Positions 1 to 9,237 of a stretch of DNA of 41,350 nt are shown here, piece after piece (the stretch's first letter is position 1; each line of letters opens with the position of its first letter). Position numbers and translations under genes: made by a program. The notes under the pieces are model-generated. The model was not told the DNA's origin, did no database searches, and saw only the letters and a program-made list of their open reading frames with translations. This DNA is from JAGVPT01 sp963843065 (GTDB lineage Bacteria; Bacteroidota; Ignavibacteria; UBA10030; UBA8401). The DNA is taken from the NCBI GenBank assembly GCA_963843065.1, contig CAWJKX010000074.1:1-41350 (forward strand), in the 5' to 3' direction.

Positions 1-1
1 G

Positions 2-1213
2 ACTTCATCCTCGCCGACTCTATATAACAACTACATTCAGAACAATCAATTTGGTCTTTATGCGATAACCAACTCCAACCCTAAAATGGGAAGTGGGAGT
101 ACACAGGGCAAAAACAACATCACTAGCAACAGCACCGGGGTGTATTGTTGGAACAACTCGTATCCAATGCTTGGCCAGAATTCTCCGCTTAGTGGTGGCT
201 ACGACAATCTGACAAATACCACATGGAATGTTGTTAACATGACAGGTTACGCAATCTATGGATGCAACAATTGGTGGGGAACCACTAATTCAAACAACTT
301 TCTGATTTCGGGAACCGGAAGTGTTGGCTATAATCCTTATCTTAGTTCATCGGTGAATGTTCCTGCACCGCCGTTGAGTAAAACGGATGGTAGCATCTTC
401 GCATCTCAGGGATCAACGTTACCGATGCAGTCTACTTTGGATTCTGCCTATCTCCTCATGGCGGCTGGGAATTTGAGCGGTGCCAGGGCGCTGTGTCTTA
501 ATCTCATCACAAACTTTCCAGACTATAGTGTGTCATTCAACGCATTGAATTTGCTAAAAGAGACTTTTGCGGCCAGTGACTTCACCGTTGAAAGGGCTCT
601 TTATCAAAGCATTTTCAGTGGTAAGACAAAAAGAACCATTTATGCTATTGCTGGATTAGACTTGGCCAATATAGACAGGTCAAATAGACTCGTTCTCATT
701 GACAGCGTTATTAGCAATTATCAAGAGAGCCCTGTCATAGAATTGGCGCTGTTCGACAAATTCGCCTGCTATTATTTTGATATGCTAGACAGGGGAAATG
801 CTCGAACAATATCAAATCAGTTGGATAATATGTTTCCTGGTTCAATTGGATCTTTTGAAGCTCATAGAATACTTGGGGATATGCGGTACTATGACAGTGC
901 GAGTGTTAGTAGCGGGCAGAGTCAACAAACTATTTCCCCTCAGCCAGTGACGGATTACACACTTTCTCAAAACTATCCAAACCCCTTCAACCCAACCACA
1001 ACAATCAGCTATCGCGTAACTCAACCAGGCCTAGTTACTTTGAAGGTTTTTGATGTTCTTGGTCGCGAAGTTGCCACTTTAGTTAACATGGAGCAAGGGT
1101 CTGGAACTTACACAGCGAGATTTGACGCTTCACACTTGTCGAGTGGGATGTATTTCTACCAATTAGTTGCTCCAGGTGTTAATCAGACTAGAAAGATGTT
1201 GGTTACAAAGTAG
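2..1213 (+). CDS. Secreted beta-helix protein with T9SS C-terminal domain (5' truncated)
   Basis: The reading frame is open from base 2, so the gene starts before the window; the first in-window ATG (86) is not the true start. The N-terminal visible part is Asn/Ser/Thr/Gly-rich with NN-turns (NNYIQNNQFGLYA), as in right-handed parallel beta-helix proteins. A helical region of about 170 residues follows. The last ~80 residues form a type IX secretion sorting domain: YPNPFNPTTTI, then VFDVLGREVATLV, then SSGMYFYQL and a basic end (TRKMLVTK). Proteins with this domain are exported by Sec and then by the Por/T9SS machinery to the cell surface. The ligand or substrate cannot be told. It shares architecture and terminator with the gene at 2557-5647, so the two are probably paralogues. 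Confidence 0.85.
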   Translation, partial: TSSSPTLYNNYIQNNQFGLYAITNSNPKMGSGSTQGKNNITSNSTGVYCWNNSYPMLGQNSPLSGGYDNLTNTTWNVVNMTGYAIYGCNNWWGTTNSNNFLISGTGSVGYNPYLSSSVNVPAPPLSKTDGSIFASQGSTLPMQSTLDSAYLLMAAGNLSGARALCLNLITNFPDYSVSFNALNLLKETFAASDFTVERALYQSIFSGKTKRTIYAIAGLDLANIDRSNRLVLIDSVISNYQESPVIELALFDKFACYYFDMLDRGNARTISNQLDNMFPGSIGSFEAHRILGDMRYYDSASVSSGQSQQTISPQPVTDYTLSQNYPNPFNPTTTISYRVTQPGLVTLKVFDVLGREVATLVNMEQGSGTYTARFDASHLSSGMYFYQLVAPGVNQTRKMLVTK

Positions 1214-1252
1214 TTTTATCGACTCGAAAGTTTGCATTCTTCTACCAACACG

Positions 1253-1285
1253 ATCCCCGAAGCAGATGATGTTTCGGGGATTGTT
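1253..1285 (+). terminator. Rho-independent-like hairpin after T9SS gene
   Basis: A perfect 9-bp stem, ATCCCCGAA / TTCGGGGAT, with an 11-nt loop lies 39 bases after the stop codon and is followed by a weak T-rich stretch (TGTTTGT). The same 31 bases, loop included, recur at 5674-5704. Confidence 0.7.
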
Positions 1286-1457
1286 TGTGAATGAATGGAG
1301 GGCACGGTCGCAAAGAACCTAATACTTTCAGATTGAACCAAATAAAAGCGTAAATATTTTTACATAAGTCATTGACATTTGTCCTGACGTTAGCGAACTT
1401 CTCATGGGGCCGATGGGGCATCTTCTTAATTCCAACTCCAAATAGCAGAATCCCCCT
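1286..1457. other. Intergenic region upstream of the lipoprotein gene
   Basis: No gene is visible. The stretch is AT-rich around 1343-1365 and presumably holds the promoter of the next gene, but no convincing promoter motif could be picked. A short GGGGCCGATGGGGC run lies at 1406-1420. Confidence 0.4.
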
Positions 1458-2525
1458 ATGAAATTAAATCCTTTTGTTCTGATCGTTCTTTTTTCCTTCT
1501 GTGCACTTACCTGCAAGAAGGAGCCGCCGGTTGTTCCTCCTCCACCTTCTGGACCGGATACGACGAGCCACAACTTTACGTTCACTCAATATACATTCGG
1601 CGGCAACGCCGGGTCGAGCATATTTAACGATGTCGCTATTTTGAATGACACGGATATTTGGGCGGTGGGTATGATTTACTCCGATAGTTCGATATATAAT
1701 GCAGCACATTGGGATGGAAATCAATGGAAGCTAATAGCAGTATTTGATACGGACAATCAATTTATTTACAGTATTAGAGGCATATTTATTTTCGGAACAA
1801 ATAATATTTGGCTCACCGATGGAGGTATACATAACTGGAACGGAAGTTCGCGACAGACAAGCGCTTCGTTTAGTCGAATTTCACTAATCGGAGGCACAGA
1901 AAATGGTCAATCAGTCGACAAGCTTTGGGGAATGAGTCCCAATAATATTATCGGCGTGGGACAGAAGGGAATGATAGCTCAATACAACGGAAACATGTGG
2001 ACGAAACTTTCGAGCGGAACAACGATAGACCTTCATGATGTGTGGGGGACTGCCGATGGAAGCGAGGTTTGGGCGTGTGGGTACAGTAACGATCTGAGCC
2101 AGAGTATCTTATTACAATATGATGGCACACTTTGGAAAACGATCTGGCTGCAGAAAGGGAGTTCAACACCTCCCTATGAGGACCTTGTCTTGACTCAATG
2201 GGCAAGCGAAAAATACTTCTATGTTGGCTCTGCGGGTGGTATCTTTCGTACGCCGCTTACAGGGGATGATACTACGCAACGAGTTCTCGCGCTACCCTCA
2301 GTTCCGCACCTAATACGTGGAAGTGCGGATAACAACATCGCAGTAGCGACAGACTATGAATCGATTTGGCATTATAATGGCTCTACATGGTTTGAGGAAA
2401 CTCCGGATGAACTTCTCAAGCCGCTATATTCAATCGCTGTTTCCGAAAATACAATCGCCGCAGTTGGTTTTGATGCTACAGGCATAAATTGGCAGGGAAT
2501 AATCTGGATTGGAAGGAGAAAGTAA
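1458..2525 (+). CDS. Lipoprotein with beta-propeller-like repeats
   Basis: Predicted protein of 355 residues. The N-terminus is a lipoprotein signal: MKLNPFVLIVLFSFCALTC, with a lipobox-like ALTC and the lipidated Cys at residue 19. A proline-rich linker (PPVVPPPPSGPD) follows. The rest contains repeats of the form W-x-x-G/D ... YNG-x-x-W (AHWDGNQWKL, GIHNWNGSS, IAQYNGNMWTKL, LLQYDGTLWKTI, IWHYNGSTWFEE), each preceded by a DIWAVG- or NIIGVG-like strand. This matches a beta-propeller of the kelch/BNR kind. It is likely anchored in the outer membrane. Function unknown. It sits between two T9SS genes, with the next gene starting 31 bases downstream, so cotranscription is plausible. Confidence 0.8.
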   Translation: MKLNPFVLIVLFSFCALTCKKEPPVVPPPPSGPDTTSHNFTFTQYTFGGNAGSSIFNDVAILNDTDIWAVGMIYSDSSIYNAAHWDGNQWKLIAVFDTDNQFIYSIRGIFIFGTNNIWLTDGGIHNWNGSSRQTSASFSRISLIGGTENGQSVDKLWGMSPNNIIGVGQKGMIAQYNGNMWTKLSSGTTIDLHDVWGTADGSEVWACGYSNDLSQSILLQYDGTLWKTIWLQKGSSTPPYEDLVLTQWASEKYFYVGSAGGIFRTPLTGDDTTQRVLALPSVPHLIRGSADNNIAVATDYESIWHYNGSTWFEETPDELLKPLYSIAVSENTIAAVGFDATGINWQGIIWIGRRK

Positions 2526-2556
2526 TACAAAACTAAAACGAATTAGGAGAAAAGTT

Positions 2557-5500
2557 ATGAAACGAATATTGTGTATCTTCGTTATGTACTTAATGTTCTT
2601 TTCGCAGTGGGCTGTCGCTTCGGTAACAGGTGAATTTATAGTGGAAGCACCTACGGGAGTTACTGTAAACGCTACACTTAGCAGTAGCATAGGTTACGGA
2701 TGGGATGGAACCAATGTGACATACATTTCTTCATACTCACATACCTACGCTGCATGGCATGGCCCGAAAGTGGGTACCCCATATATGCCTTGGGGACTTA
2801 TGCTCATAACTATTTATAATTATGGGACTCAAATATTTCAATTCACATTAGATTTCAGGGATATCAATTGGTCCACGAATGCAGACAGTTATCCCGGCGC
2901 CGACACTCATTTGGTGATAACAAGTGTAAATCCCCCCGCTTGTATGTTGACTTACAATGATGGCTTAGAGCTACCACTTACTTCCGGACGATCATACACG
3001 ATTTGGGGCGTTTGGGGCGCTACACAGGACAATAGCTTGTTTGGAACGCCGGTTTTCGTTCAGAACCAGTATCACAGTGGTGAAGCTGGGGGATCGTTGG
3101 AAGTCGGAGCTGACAACGTAAATTCTGGGCAATATGGCATTACACCGAATCAACCTACTTGTGCCATTGGTACAAACAATGAGAGATTTATTGTGAATGT
3201 GGGAGGATCCAATGATTATCGAAAACACCATGATTGGAATGGAAGCAACTCTGACTATCTTCTTAGCCGAACGGTCGCAGTGCCGTCAAGCCCATTTCAA
3301 GAAATTGCTAATTTTATTTCTCTTTCTGCAGCGACAATTCAAGCAACTCTTGTTGATAACGGTAGCAATCTTGACAATATTCAATTTAGGGATCCTTGGT
3401 ATGTTGAATCGAACGGGACGCAGCCGAATAGCTTCGATACATTTACTTCACCATTTCATCCTACGGGCGCAAATGGCCAATCAGGCGGTGGAGTGTTTTT
3501 AGGTCAAACTGTCAATTTGGGAACCTACTACTCCGTTCAAAGTCCAACCACTAAAAATATCAGCGGTTACAGTGCATTTTTTACTGGGTGGTCTTCCACG
3601 AATGCAACCCTCTCGCAAGTAGGCAGCAATCCAACAGGCTTCGACCAAAAGGCAGTTGTGTTTACAAATTCCAATGCAACGGTAACAGCCAACTACAGCT
3701 ACTCGACCGTGTCAACTAGCGTAACGATTCCTTCAGGGACCTACAACGTGGCTGGCAGTTTAACAATCAACTCTGGTGCAACACTTACGTTGAGATCCGG
3801 CGTAACGATGAATTTTCCCTCAGGTGCAAGTCTTGTTGTCAATGGTGCCTTGGTCGCGAACGGAACAACATTTAACTTTGTGCAATCTCAATCGAGCCCG
3901 TACACAACCGGCATATCAATGAATTCGAATGGTTCTTCGCTGGTCAATTGCACGATCTCTGGTGCGGACGAACCGCTCGTGATCACCAACGTCAGCACAG
4001 CAACAATCAATTCCTGCATAATAAATAATTCGGCGTTTTCGGGCACACAGGCAATTTACGTCATTAACTCTACGCCGAATATTGTGAACGTGCAGATCAA
4101 TGGCCAATCAGGTTCTTCCAACGGAGTCCGTTACACGAATGGCGGAGGTGGCACACTCAATGAAACAACAATCCAAAATCTTGGTGCTGGCAATGGAATT
4201 GTCATTCAGGGGAGTCCTAATCCCACTCCCACTATTTCAAATTGTTTTATTAACAATAACTATTATTATGGCATAATTCTTATTGGACCCACGACAGGCG
4301 TTCCGCTTATTTCAGGGAACCAATTTTCGGGCAACGGCACTCATGGCAGCACAAAACAATATTTCAATCTATACTTCTCCTCGTATTCTTGGGGAACTGT
4401 CCAATCGAACTACATCACAGGCAGCCTTGTCGGTGTGGGCTCTTACGGCGGTTCATCTGTGACGGCAGGCAGCGGACAAAACGGATTGAACACGATAACG
4501 GGGAATAGTTACAATTTAATTTGCAGAGGTAGTGGAAGTTCAATGGGCTTTGGTTCCTACTCTGGAAGGTATTACTCTGGCACATGCAATAATATTTACG
4601 GAGGCACATTGTATGATGCATACGCAGATGGTGGTGCGACAATCGAGGCAGAATATAATTGGTGGAACCAATCACCTCCGAATTGGAACAAAATCTATTA
4701 TGTGCCAGGCTCATATATCGACACTCTTAATTGGCTAACGTCTCAAGGAGGATGTCCAGGAGGGGGTGGAGACGTGATTGTTCAAGGAGGAAGTTCCGCG
4801 ACAACTAGTGTAGACTCATCGGGTTCAGCTTCGCAACTCTATCAGCGCGCGACGAATGCCTTCCTCATTCAAGATTATGCGACATCGTCGAGCCTATGTC
4901 AATTTATTCTTAAGAGTAATGCCTCAGTTGCGGATAAACAACGGGCGATGGTTCGCCTCTTGTCCGTCCTTTTGCAGTCCGGAGACACTACGATAGTTTC
5001 AGAATTGAAATCGTTTATGGTTGGCACTGACAGTCTCTCGCAAACCGCAGAAGAACTTCTGGCAAATGCGTATACGGCAACTGGGAAGACTTCGAACGCA
5101 GTTTCACTTGCAAATGACTTGATAAGCAAGAACCCCGGAACTGAGATCGAAAAGCGAGCACTCCTCCTTCTTGCCTCGCTCCGAGCATATGACAAGAGTG
5201 CTGAATCGATTTCAGCCCAGGCATTGCAGGATGTAAAAGCGAAGTACGGTTCTTCACTAGACCAAGGCATGATGGCTGCATTGACCACAGCGAATGATGT
5301 CGCAGCCGTAAGCTTGTCTCCCAATAAGTCAGTTGCACAAAAAGCCAAGGGAGAAGCAAAGGTTGAGAACGCAAATGGGCCGGTGACGGAATACGGTATT
5401 GAGAACTATCCGAATCCATTCAATCCAACAACGACAATTGCTTATCAACTACCGAAAGATGGCAAAGTAACGATAAAGATCTATGATGCGATTGGCAGAG

Positions 5501-5647
5501 TAGTGACAACGCTGGTAGATGAGTTCAAGCCGTCGGGGCGATATTCGGTACAATTCGATGCGTCTCATCTTTCAAGCGGGATTTACTTTTACTCGACTTA
5601 GATCGGGTAGTTTCAATGTTGTGAAAAAGATGTCATTGCTGAAATAA
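2557..5647 (+). CDS. Large secreted beta-helix protein with T9SS C-terminal domain (frameshift near the end)
   Basis: The start is ATG 2557, chosen because AGGAG lies at 2544-2548 and the Sec signal MKRILCIFVMYLMFFSQWAV follows. About 1030 residues: a beta-sandwich-like N-terminal third, a repeat domain (FFTGWSSTNATL ... ATVTANYS) around residues 340-390, a right-handed beta-helix (residues ~400-740) with NNYYYGI and LISGNQFSGNG turns, a helical TPR-like segment, then the T9SS domain (YPNPFNPTTTI, IYDAIGRVVTTLV, SSGIYFY). The frame stops at 5599-5601, but shifting one frame near 5595 gives RLRSGSFNVVKKMSLLK and a stop at 5645-5647, the expected end of the sorting domain. The frameshift is probably a sequence error. 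Likely a cell-surface adhesin or carbohydrate-interacting protein; the ligand is unknown. Confidence 0.82.
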
Positions 5648-5673
5648 GCTTCATTCTTCCTTAGTTCTTGAAT

Positions 5674-5709
5674 GATCCCCGAAGCAGATGATGTTTCGGG
5701 GATTTTTTA
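5674..5709 (+). terminator. Rho-independent terminator, identical core to 1252-1282
   Basis: The 9-bp stem ATCCCCGAA / TTCGGGGAT, with the same 11-nt loop as the hairpin at 1253, is followed by TTTTTTATT. It lies just after the corrected stop of the large T9SS gene. Confidence 0.85.
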
Positions 5710-5786
5710 TTCATCAAAATAAGACATGGATTGCAATTGCGAATCGATTCGCATACATTTACGAGAGTTTAAATCAAGAAGAGTAG

Positions 5787-5972
5787 TATATCAACGACGT
5801 TGTTTGCTGCAGTTCGCATACTCATGCAGAATGCAACGCCAGACTGATACTCGACTGGCTGCATGATCAAACTAATCGCCGCGTCGGGCTGACGAGTGCG
5901 AAGGCGACGTTGAAAGATGGAGAGATTGATGTCGGGGAGTGGTATGCGGTGAATGTGTGTTTGGTAGCATGA
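5787..5972 (+). pseudogene. Possible gene remnant (3' end only)
   Basis: A stop-free frame of 61 codons ends in TGA 5970-5972. From about 5835 it reads NARLILDWLHDQTNRR and then GLTSAKATLKDGEIDVGEWY, which looks like real protein. It has no ATG start and no ribosome binding site, and the frame is closed at 5784. It may be the 3' scar of a gene cut when the neighbouring accessory region arrived. The family was not recognised. The remaining intergenic sequence to 6024 shows no other signal. Confidence 0.3.
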
Positions 5973-6024
5973 GCGACAATTTGTGCCATTTGTCTCACTT
6001 CAATAAAACCCATCCGGATTTCTA

Positions 6025-7128
6025 ATGAGCAAAAATCAGGACAATAAGAAAGCAGATGGTTTTATTAAGAAGGCGATGTCAAAGTTTAGCAAAAGGGACT
6101 ATGACGCCGCATTTGCAGATTTCGACAGGGCTATCGAGTTCGATCCGTCGAATGCACGGGCATACAGCGTGCGGGGTTATGCAAAGTCACTCAGAGGTGA
6201 CTATACAGGCGCAATCAATGACCTTGATGAAGCCATCGGGAGTGGCTCCAACAATCCCCATGATTACATTACTCGCGGGAATTCCAAAGCAGCCATAAGC
6301 GAAGATCGTTTGGCCATTGAAGATTTCGACAAGGCCATCAAAATTGATCCTAGCAATGCCTTTGCACATCTCTGTCGAGGATACTCTTATGCGTCAATTG
6401 GCGAAAACCTAGCGGCAATTGACGACTTTACCAGAGTCATCACCATCAATCCCGAGTATGCCGCTGCCTACAACAACCGAGGAAGCGCGCTTGCGTCGAT
6501 GGGAAAACATCCGGAAGCCATCGAAGACTATGACAAAGCTATTGAGAAGGATCGCAAGTTAATGCTCGCTTACGTCAATCGTGGGTATTCCAAATTATTG
6601 ACGAAGGAATATCCGGAAGCCATCGAAGATTTAACTACAGCTATCTCGCTCGATCCCAAAAATGCTGTTGCTTATCATTATCGCGGGAGAGCCAGAAAAG
6701 AAATTGGTGACCATCAAGGAGCCATCGACGATTTTGATGAGGCTATAAAAATCGATCCAAGCATATCTTCCGCTTTCACTGATCGTGGAATTACAAAATC
6801 CGATCAGAAACTCCATGAAATATTTCAAATCCTCGAAGCCCAGGGACGAAAGCTAAATAATTTTGATCATATCAGTTCTGATGGCGATGGAGTTATCGAG
6901 GAAGAAGAAAAGGCTCACAAACGCCGCGATCCCAAAGCCAAGGAGGCAGTTGATTATGCTTACAAGCTGAAGAGAGAAAAACCCAAGATGAAATGGAGGA
7001 CCGCCGCACGGCTAGCCGTCGATCAGATCTTCCCTGATTTAAGACCAAATGTTCGCCAAAAGAAAATTGATTCCATTCGAAATAGCCTCAAACAAAAACG
7101 TTCTCACCGTTCCTCGAAACAGAAGTAA
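6025..7128 (+). CDS. TPR-repeat protein with basic C-terminal tail
   Basis: 367 residues, starting at ATG 6025, no signal peptide. Residues ~9-255 are about seven 34-residue tetratricopeptide repeats with the usual A-x-x-x-R-G ... A-I-x-D-x-D-x-A-I-x-x-D-P pattern (IEDFDKAIKIDPSNA and similar). Residues ~256-367 differ: an acidic stretch with SDGDGVIEEEEKA, then a Lys/Arg-rich helical tail (AYKLKREKPKMKWRTAARLA ... KKIDSIRNSLKQKR). TPRs bind protein partners; the basic tail could bind nucleic acid, but this is inference. The gene sits at the left side of the accessory region, and membership of the integrative element is uncertain because no left att site was seen. Confidence 0.8.
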   Translation: MSKNQDNKKADGFIKKAMSKFSKRDYDAAFADFDRAIEFDPSNARAYSVRGYAKSLRGDYTGAINDLDEAIGSGSNNPHDYITRGNSKAAISEDRLAIEDFDKAIKIDPSNAFAHLCRGYSYASIGENLAAIDDFTRVITINPEYAAAYNNRGSALASMGKHPEAIEDYDKAIEKDRKLMLAYVNRGYSKLLTKEYPEAIEDLTTAISLDPKNAVAYHYRGRARKEIGDHQGAIDDFDEAIKIDPSISSAFTDRGITKSDQKLHEIFQILEAQGRKLNNFDHISSDGDGVIEEEEKAHKRRDPKAKEAVDYAYKLKREKPKMKWRTAARLAVDQIFPDLRPNVRQKKIDSIRNSLKQKRSHRSSKQK

Positions 7129-7389
7129 TCCCTCTGGAATAATTCGCCCTTCTTCCATACCCATTCCATACCCCTTTTCGCTACCGGCACTCTCTACCTC
7201 CACACTTATCTTATCTACAGCAAAATACAGCAATTACGTTCTTTGACAACCTCAAAAGACAAGCCTAACCGAAAGTGCTAGCCCCACGGACGGGAGCAAC
7301 GGCATGCTCATTGAATCTGGCAGTTAACAACTGCCGAAATTAATCACAGTTCTATTTAATAATTCAATAAAAACTTTTGGAGAAATATA
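7129..7389. other. Intergenic region
   Basis: No convincing gene. Sequence near 7315-7345 contains short complementary stretches (AACTGCCGAA, TGGCAGTT) that could form a weak hairpin. The last 50 bases are AT-rich and lead into a good Shine-Dalgarno (GGAG, 7379-7382) for the short ORF at 7390, so a promoter probably lies here. Confidence 0.4.
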
Positions 7390-7482
7390 ATGAAAACAAA
7401 ATATCCCCATACCGACCGTGTCGGACAAACCACGGACACCTTGACCAACGAAAGAGTAGGAGGCTCCAAATGGACATTGTAA
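7390..7482 (+). CDS. Short upstream ORF (30 codons), possible leader peptide
   Basis: ATG 7390 follows TTGGAGAAATATA, a good Shine-Dalgarno at proper spacing. The ORF encodes 30 residues beginning MKTKYPHTDRVGQ and ending GGSKWTL, and stops at 7480-7482. Its end overlaps the ATG of the next gene (7470) in another frame, and that gene's own ribosome site (AGGAGG, 7458-7463) lies inside the short ORF. This arrangement is typical of translational coupling. No family recognised. It could be a true microprotein, a leader controlling the downstream gene, or chance. Confidence 0.4.
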   Translation: MKTKYPHTDRVGQTTDTLTNERVGGSKWTL

Positions 7483-7934
7483 AAGATTTAATTCCAGTTC
7501 TTCAAGCCCACAACGTGGCATGCCGACAGATTATAGTGCCACGAGGCCCAGCTCTTGAGCTTGACGTGAAGAGCAATGGACGAACCCTTAAGGTCCTCCT
7601 GCTCCACTCCGACGACGAAATACGTTCGATAGAGATAGAGTCTGAGAGAGCCGTCGATCCGATGCAGTATACTGAAGTCGACATACTCTTAAATCCTTAT
7701 CTCACTAGAGGCCAAAGGCTATTTCGATGGCAGTTGAGGGAGGATGGGCACTATAACCTTCATACTTGGGAATACCGTCACATGGACGACCCGGATGAAT
7801 TTCTCAAGGCGATCATGAAGTTGACACTAAAGTTTTCACTCTATGAACCGTTTATTGAGGAATTAGCTCAGGGAAAAAAACTATACCTCGGCGAGGTCCT
7901 GAAGGAGCTGAGAGAAAATAAACTATACAAATAG
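7470..7934 (+). CDS. Hypothetical protein of accessory region
   Basis: 154 residues starting MDIVKDLIPVLQAHNVACRQ, chosen because of the strong AGGAGG seven bases upstream; an upstream TTG (7377) would extend the frame but has no support. No signal peptide or membrane segment. It reads as an alpha/beta protein: LKVLLLHSDDEIRSIEI strand-helix patterns, a central LNPYLTRGQRLFRW, and a helical end (FIEELAQGKKLYLGEVLKEL). Not recognised. It is overlapped by the short ORF and followed by two further unrecognised genes on the same strand. Confidence 0.7.
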   Translation: MDIVKDLIPVLQAHNVACRQIIVPRGPALELDVKSNGRTLKVLLLHSDDEIRSIEIESERAVDPMQYTEVDILLNPYLTRGQRLFRWQLREDGHYNLHTWEYRHMDDPDEFLKAIMKLTLKFSLYEPFIEELAQGKKLYLGEVLKELRENKLYK

Positions 7935-8035
7935 AGAGAAAAATAGCTTTACCCCTTCATCGAGCAACTATGCGGCTGCAGAATGCGAGATGGGATCACT
8001 GTAACTTAAATAAATCAATGAGAAAGGTTTAAGCC

Positions 8036-8671
8036 ATGAATGAAAAACTCCTTAAATTAAAAATCGGATCTGCGACAGCAAATCCGAAGGAAACCGCACG
8101 ACGTAAGCGTCAGATGAAAGGCGCCGAGCGTCGGATGGCGACGCATAAAGTTCGCGCGGATCATTATCGGAAGATAGTCACCGAGCGAGCTGTGCAGTCT
8201 GTAGCAGAAAACGGCGACTCGCAAATGATGATGCTTGACGAACCGGCAGTTTATGAATTTCGTATGAAGCGTTTGCAAGAAGAGGCGAAATACATGGCTG
8301 CCAAACGCGATTACGATAAGTATCGTCAATTGTACGAGGAACACGTTGGAGAAAGTGTAGACGCTCTCCGGGAAATCCTCAGCTCCGAGCGGGCTACTGT
8401 TTTTGCCCATCGCAACGCGCGGAGATACACCGCCGTGGTCATGGAACAGCTGAAGAAGGGTGAGGCTGGTGGATCGCCGATCATTAAGAGTCTTTTTCCG
8501 TTGACGGAAAGCGGTCACCGGAAAGAGTTCCGTAGCGCTGTCGGAAAGTTTATGAAGGATGTAGATCCGAAAACTTCCGAACTTTTCGAAAAGAAGCCGA
8601 AACTCTTCAGCCGAGTAATTGAAGAGTTGGCCGCCACGCTTCGGGACATGGACAGCGATGAAAGCAAATAA
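8036..8671 (+). CDS. Hypothetical basic, coiled-coil protein
   Basis: 211 residues from ATG 8036 (AAAGG upstream). The composition is very rich in Lys, Arg and Glu. The N-terminal 60 residues are strongly basic (KETARRKRQMKGAERRMATHK). Residues ~75-115 look like a coiled coil (RMKRLQEEAKYMAAKRDYDK). The C-terminal part is helical (SAVGKFMKDVDPKTSELFEK). No signal or membrane segment. The charge pattern suggests nucleic-acid binding or a structural role, but no family was recognised. A terminator lies 40 bases after the stop. Confidence 0.7.
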   Translation: MNEKLLKLKIGSATANPKETARRKRQMKGAERRMATHKVRADHYRKIVTERAVQSVAENGDSQMMMLDEPAVYEFRMKRLQEEAKYMAAKRDYDKYRQLYEEHVGESVDALREILSSERATVFAHRNARRYTAVVMEQLKKGEAGGSPIIKSLFPLTESGHRKEFRSAVGKFMKDVDPKTSELFEKKPKLFSRVIEELAATLRDMDSDESK

Positions 8672-8710
8672 TCGCCATTTAATTATTTTGCAACCATTCC
8701 ATTAATAACG

Positions 8711-8743
8711 AGTGGCAGGGCCGGATACCTTGCCACTTTTTTA
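8711..8743 (+). terminator. Rho-independent terminator
   Basis: The stem AGTGGCAGGG / CCTTGCCACT (one G-T pair) has a 7-nt loop and runs into six or seven T residues. It lies 40 bases downstream of the basic coiled-coil gene and closes that unit. Confidence 0.85.
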
Positions 8744-8808
8744 TTATCACAGTCTTATACTACCCGGCCTCGAATCCGGGACCACTCTATTCATTACAAG
8801 GAGGGTTT

Positions 8809-9222
8809 ATGTATTTCGTCTTATCATATTTTAGGCTCGGCGGTTGGCAGGCTGAACCGATATCATCACTCAGTGATCCCGAATTGAAACGCGTGATCCA
8901 GCAGTTGAATGATTACTCACCCCACGATGTGTTTCTGCACTATACTGCGAACGATGCCATGAATTTTGGAGGATTACTTACAACCATAAGCGATTCATAT
9001 TTCGCTGGCGACATCATAGAAACGTTGACCGATTTCCAGAATTATCTTGGTAGAAATAATTTGGATCTAATTCTGCGAATGGAGGAGATGTTGGATTTGC
9101 CCTTTGAGAATAGGCAGAGAGCAATGGAAGACCTGATTCAAAAACTTCAAGATGCGAGCGCCATGTTTCAAGCTCTACACCTCAAACGGTTTGATGAGGG
9201 AAAAACTGGCCCCCTGCCTTAA
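8809..9222 (+). CDS. Hypothetical protein of accessory region
   Basis: 137 residues beginning MYFVLSYFRLGGWQAEPISS, with an excellent ribosome site (AAGGAGGG, 8799-8806) eight bases before the ATG. Soluble and mostly helical; it ends in a predicted amphipathic helix (RAMEDLIQKLQDASAMFQAL). No recognised motif. It has its own transcription unit, between the terminator at 8711 and the hairpin at 9238, suggesting independent expression. Confidence 0.7.
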   Translation: MYFVLSYFRLGGWQAEPISSLSDPELKRVIQQLNDYSPHDVFLHYTANDAMNFGGLLTTISDSYFAGDIIETLTDFQNYLGRNNLDLILRMEEMLDLPFENRQRAMEDLIQKLQDASAMFQALHLKRFDEGKTGPLP

Positions 9223-9237
9223 ACTTCCGCGTTAATA

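Noticed and set aside
842..1024. Antisense frames opposite the T9SS, housekeeping and glycosyltransferase genes
   Set aside because: They mirror strong coding sequence on the other strand and lack starts, ribosome sites and recognisable motifs.
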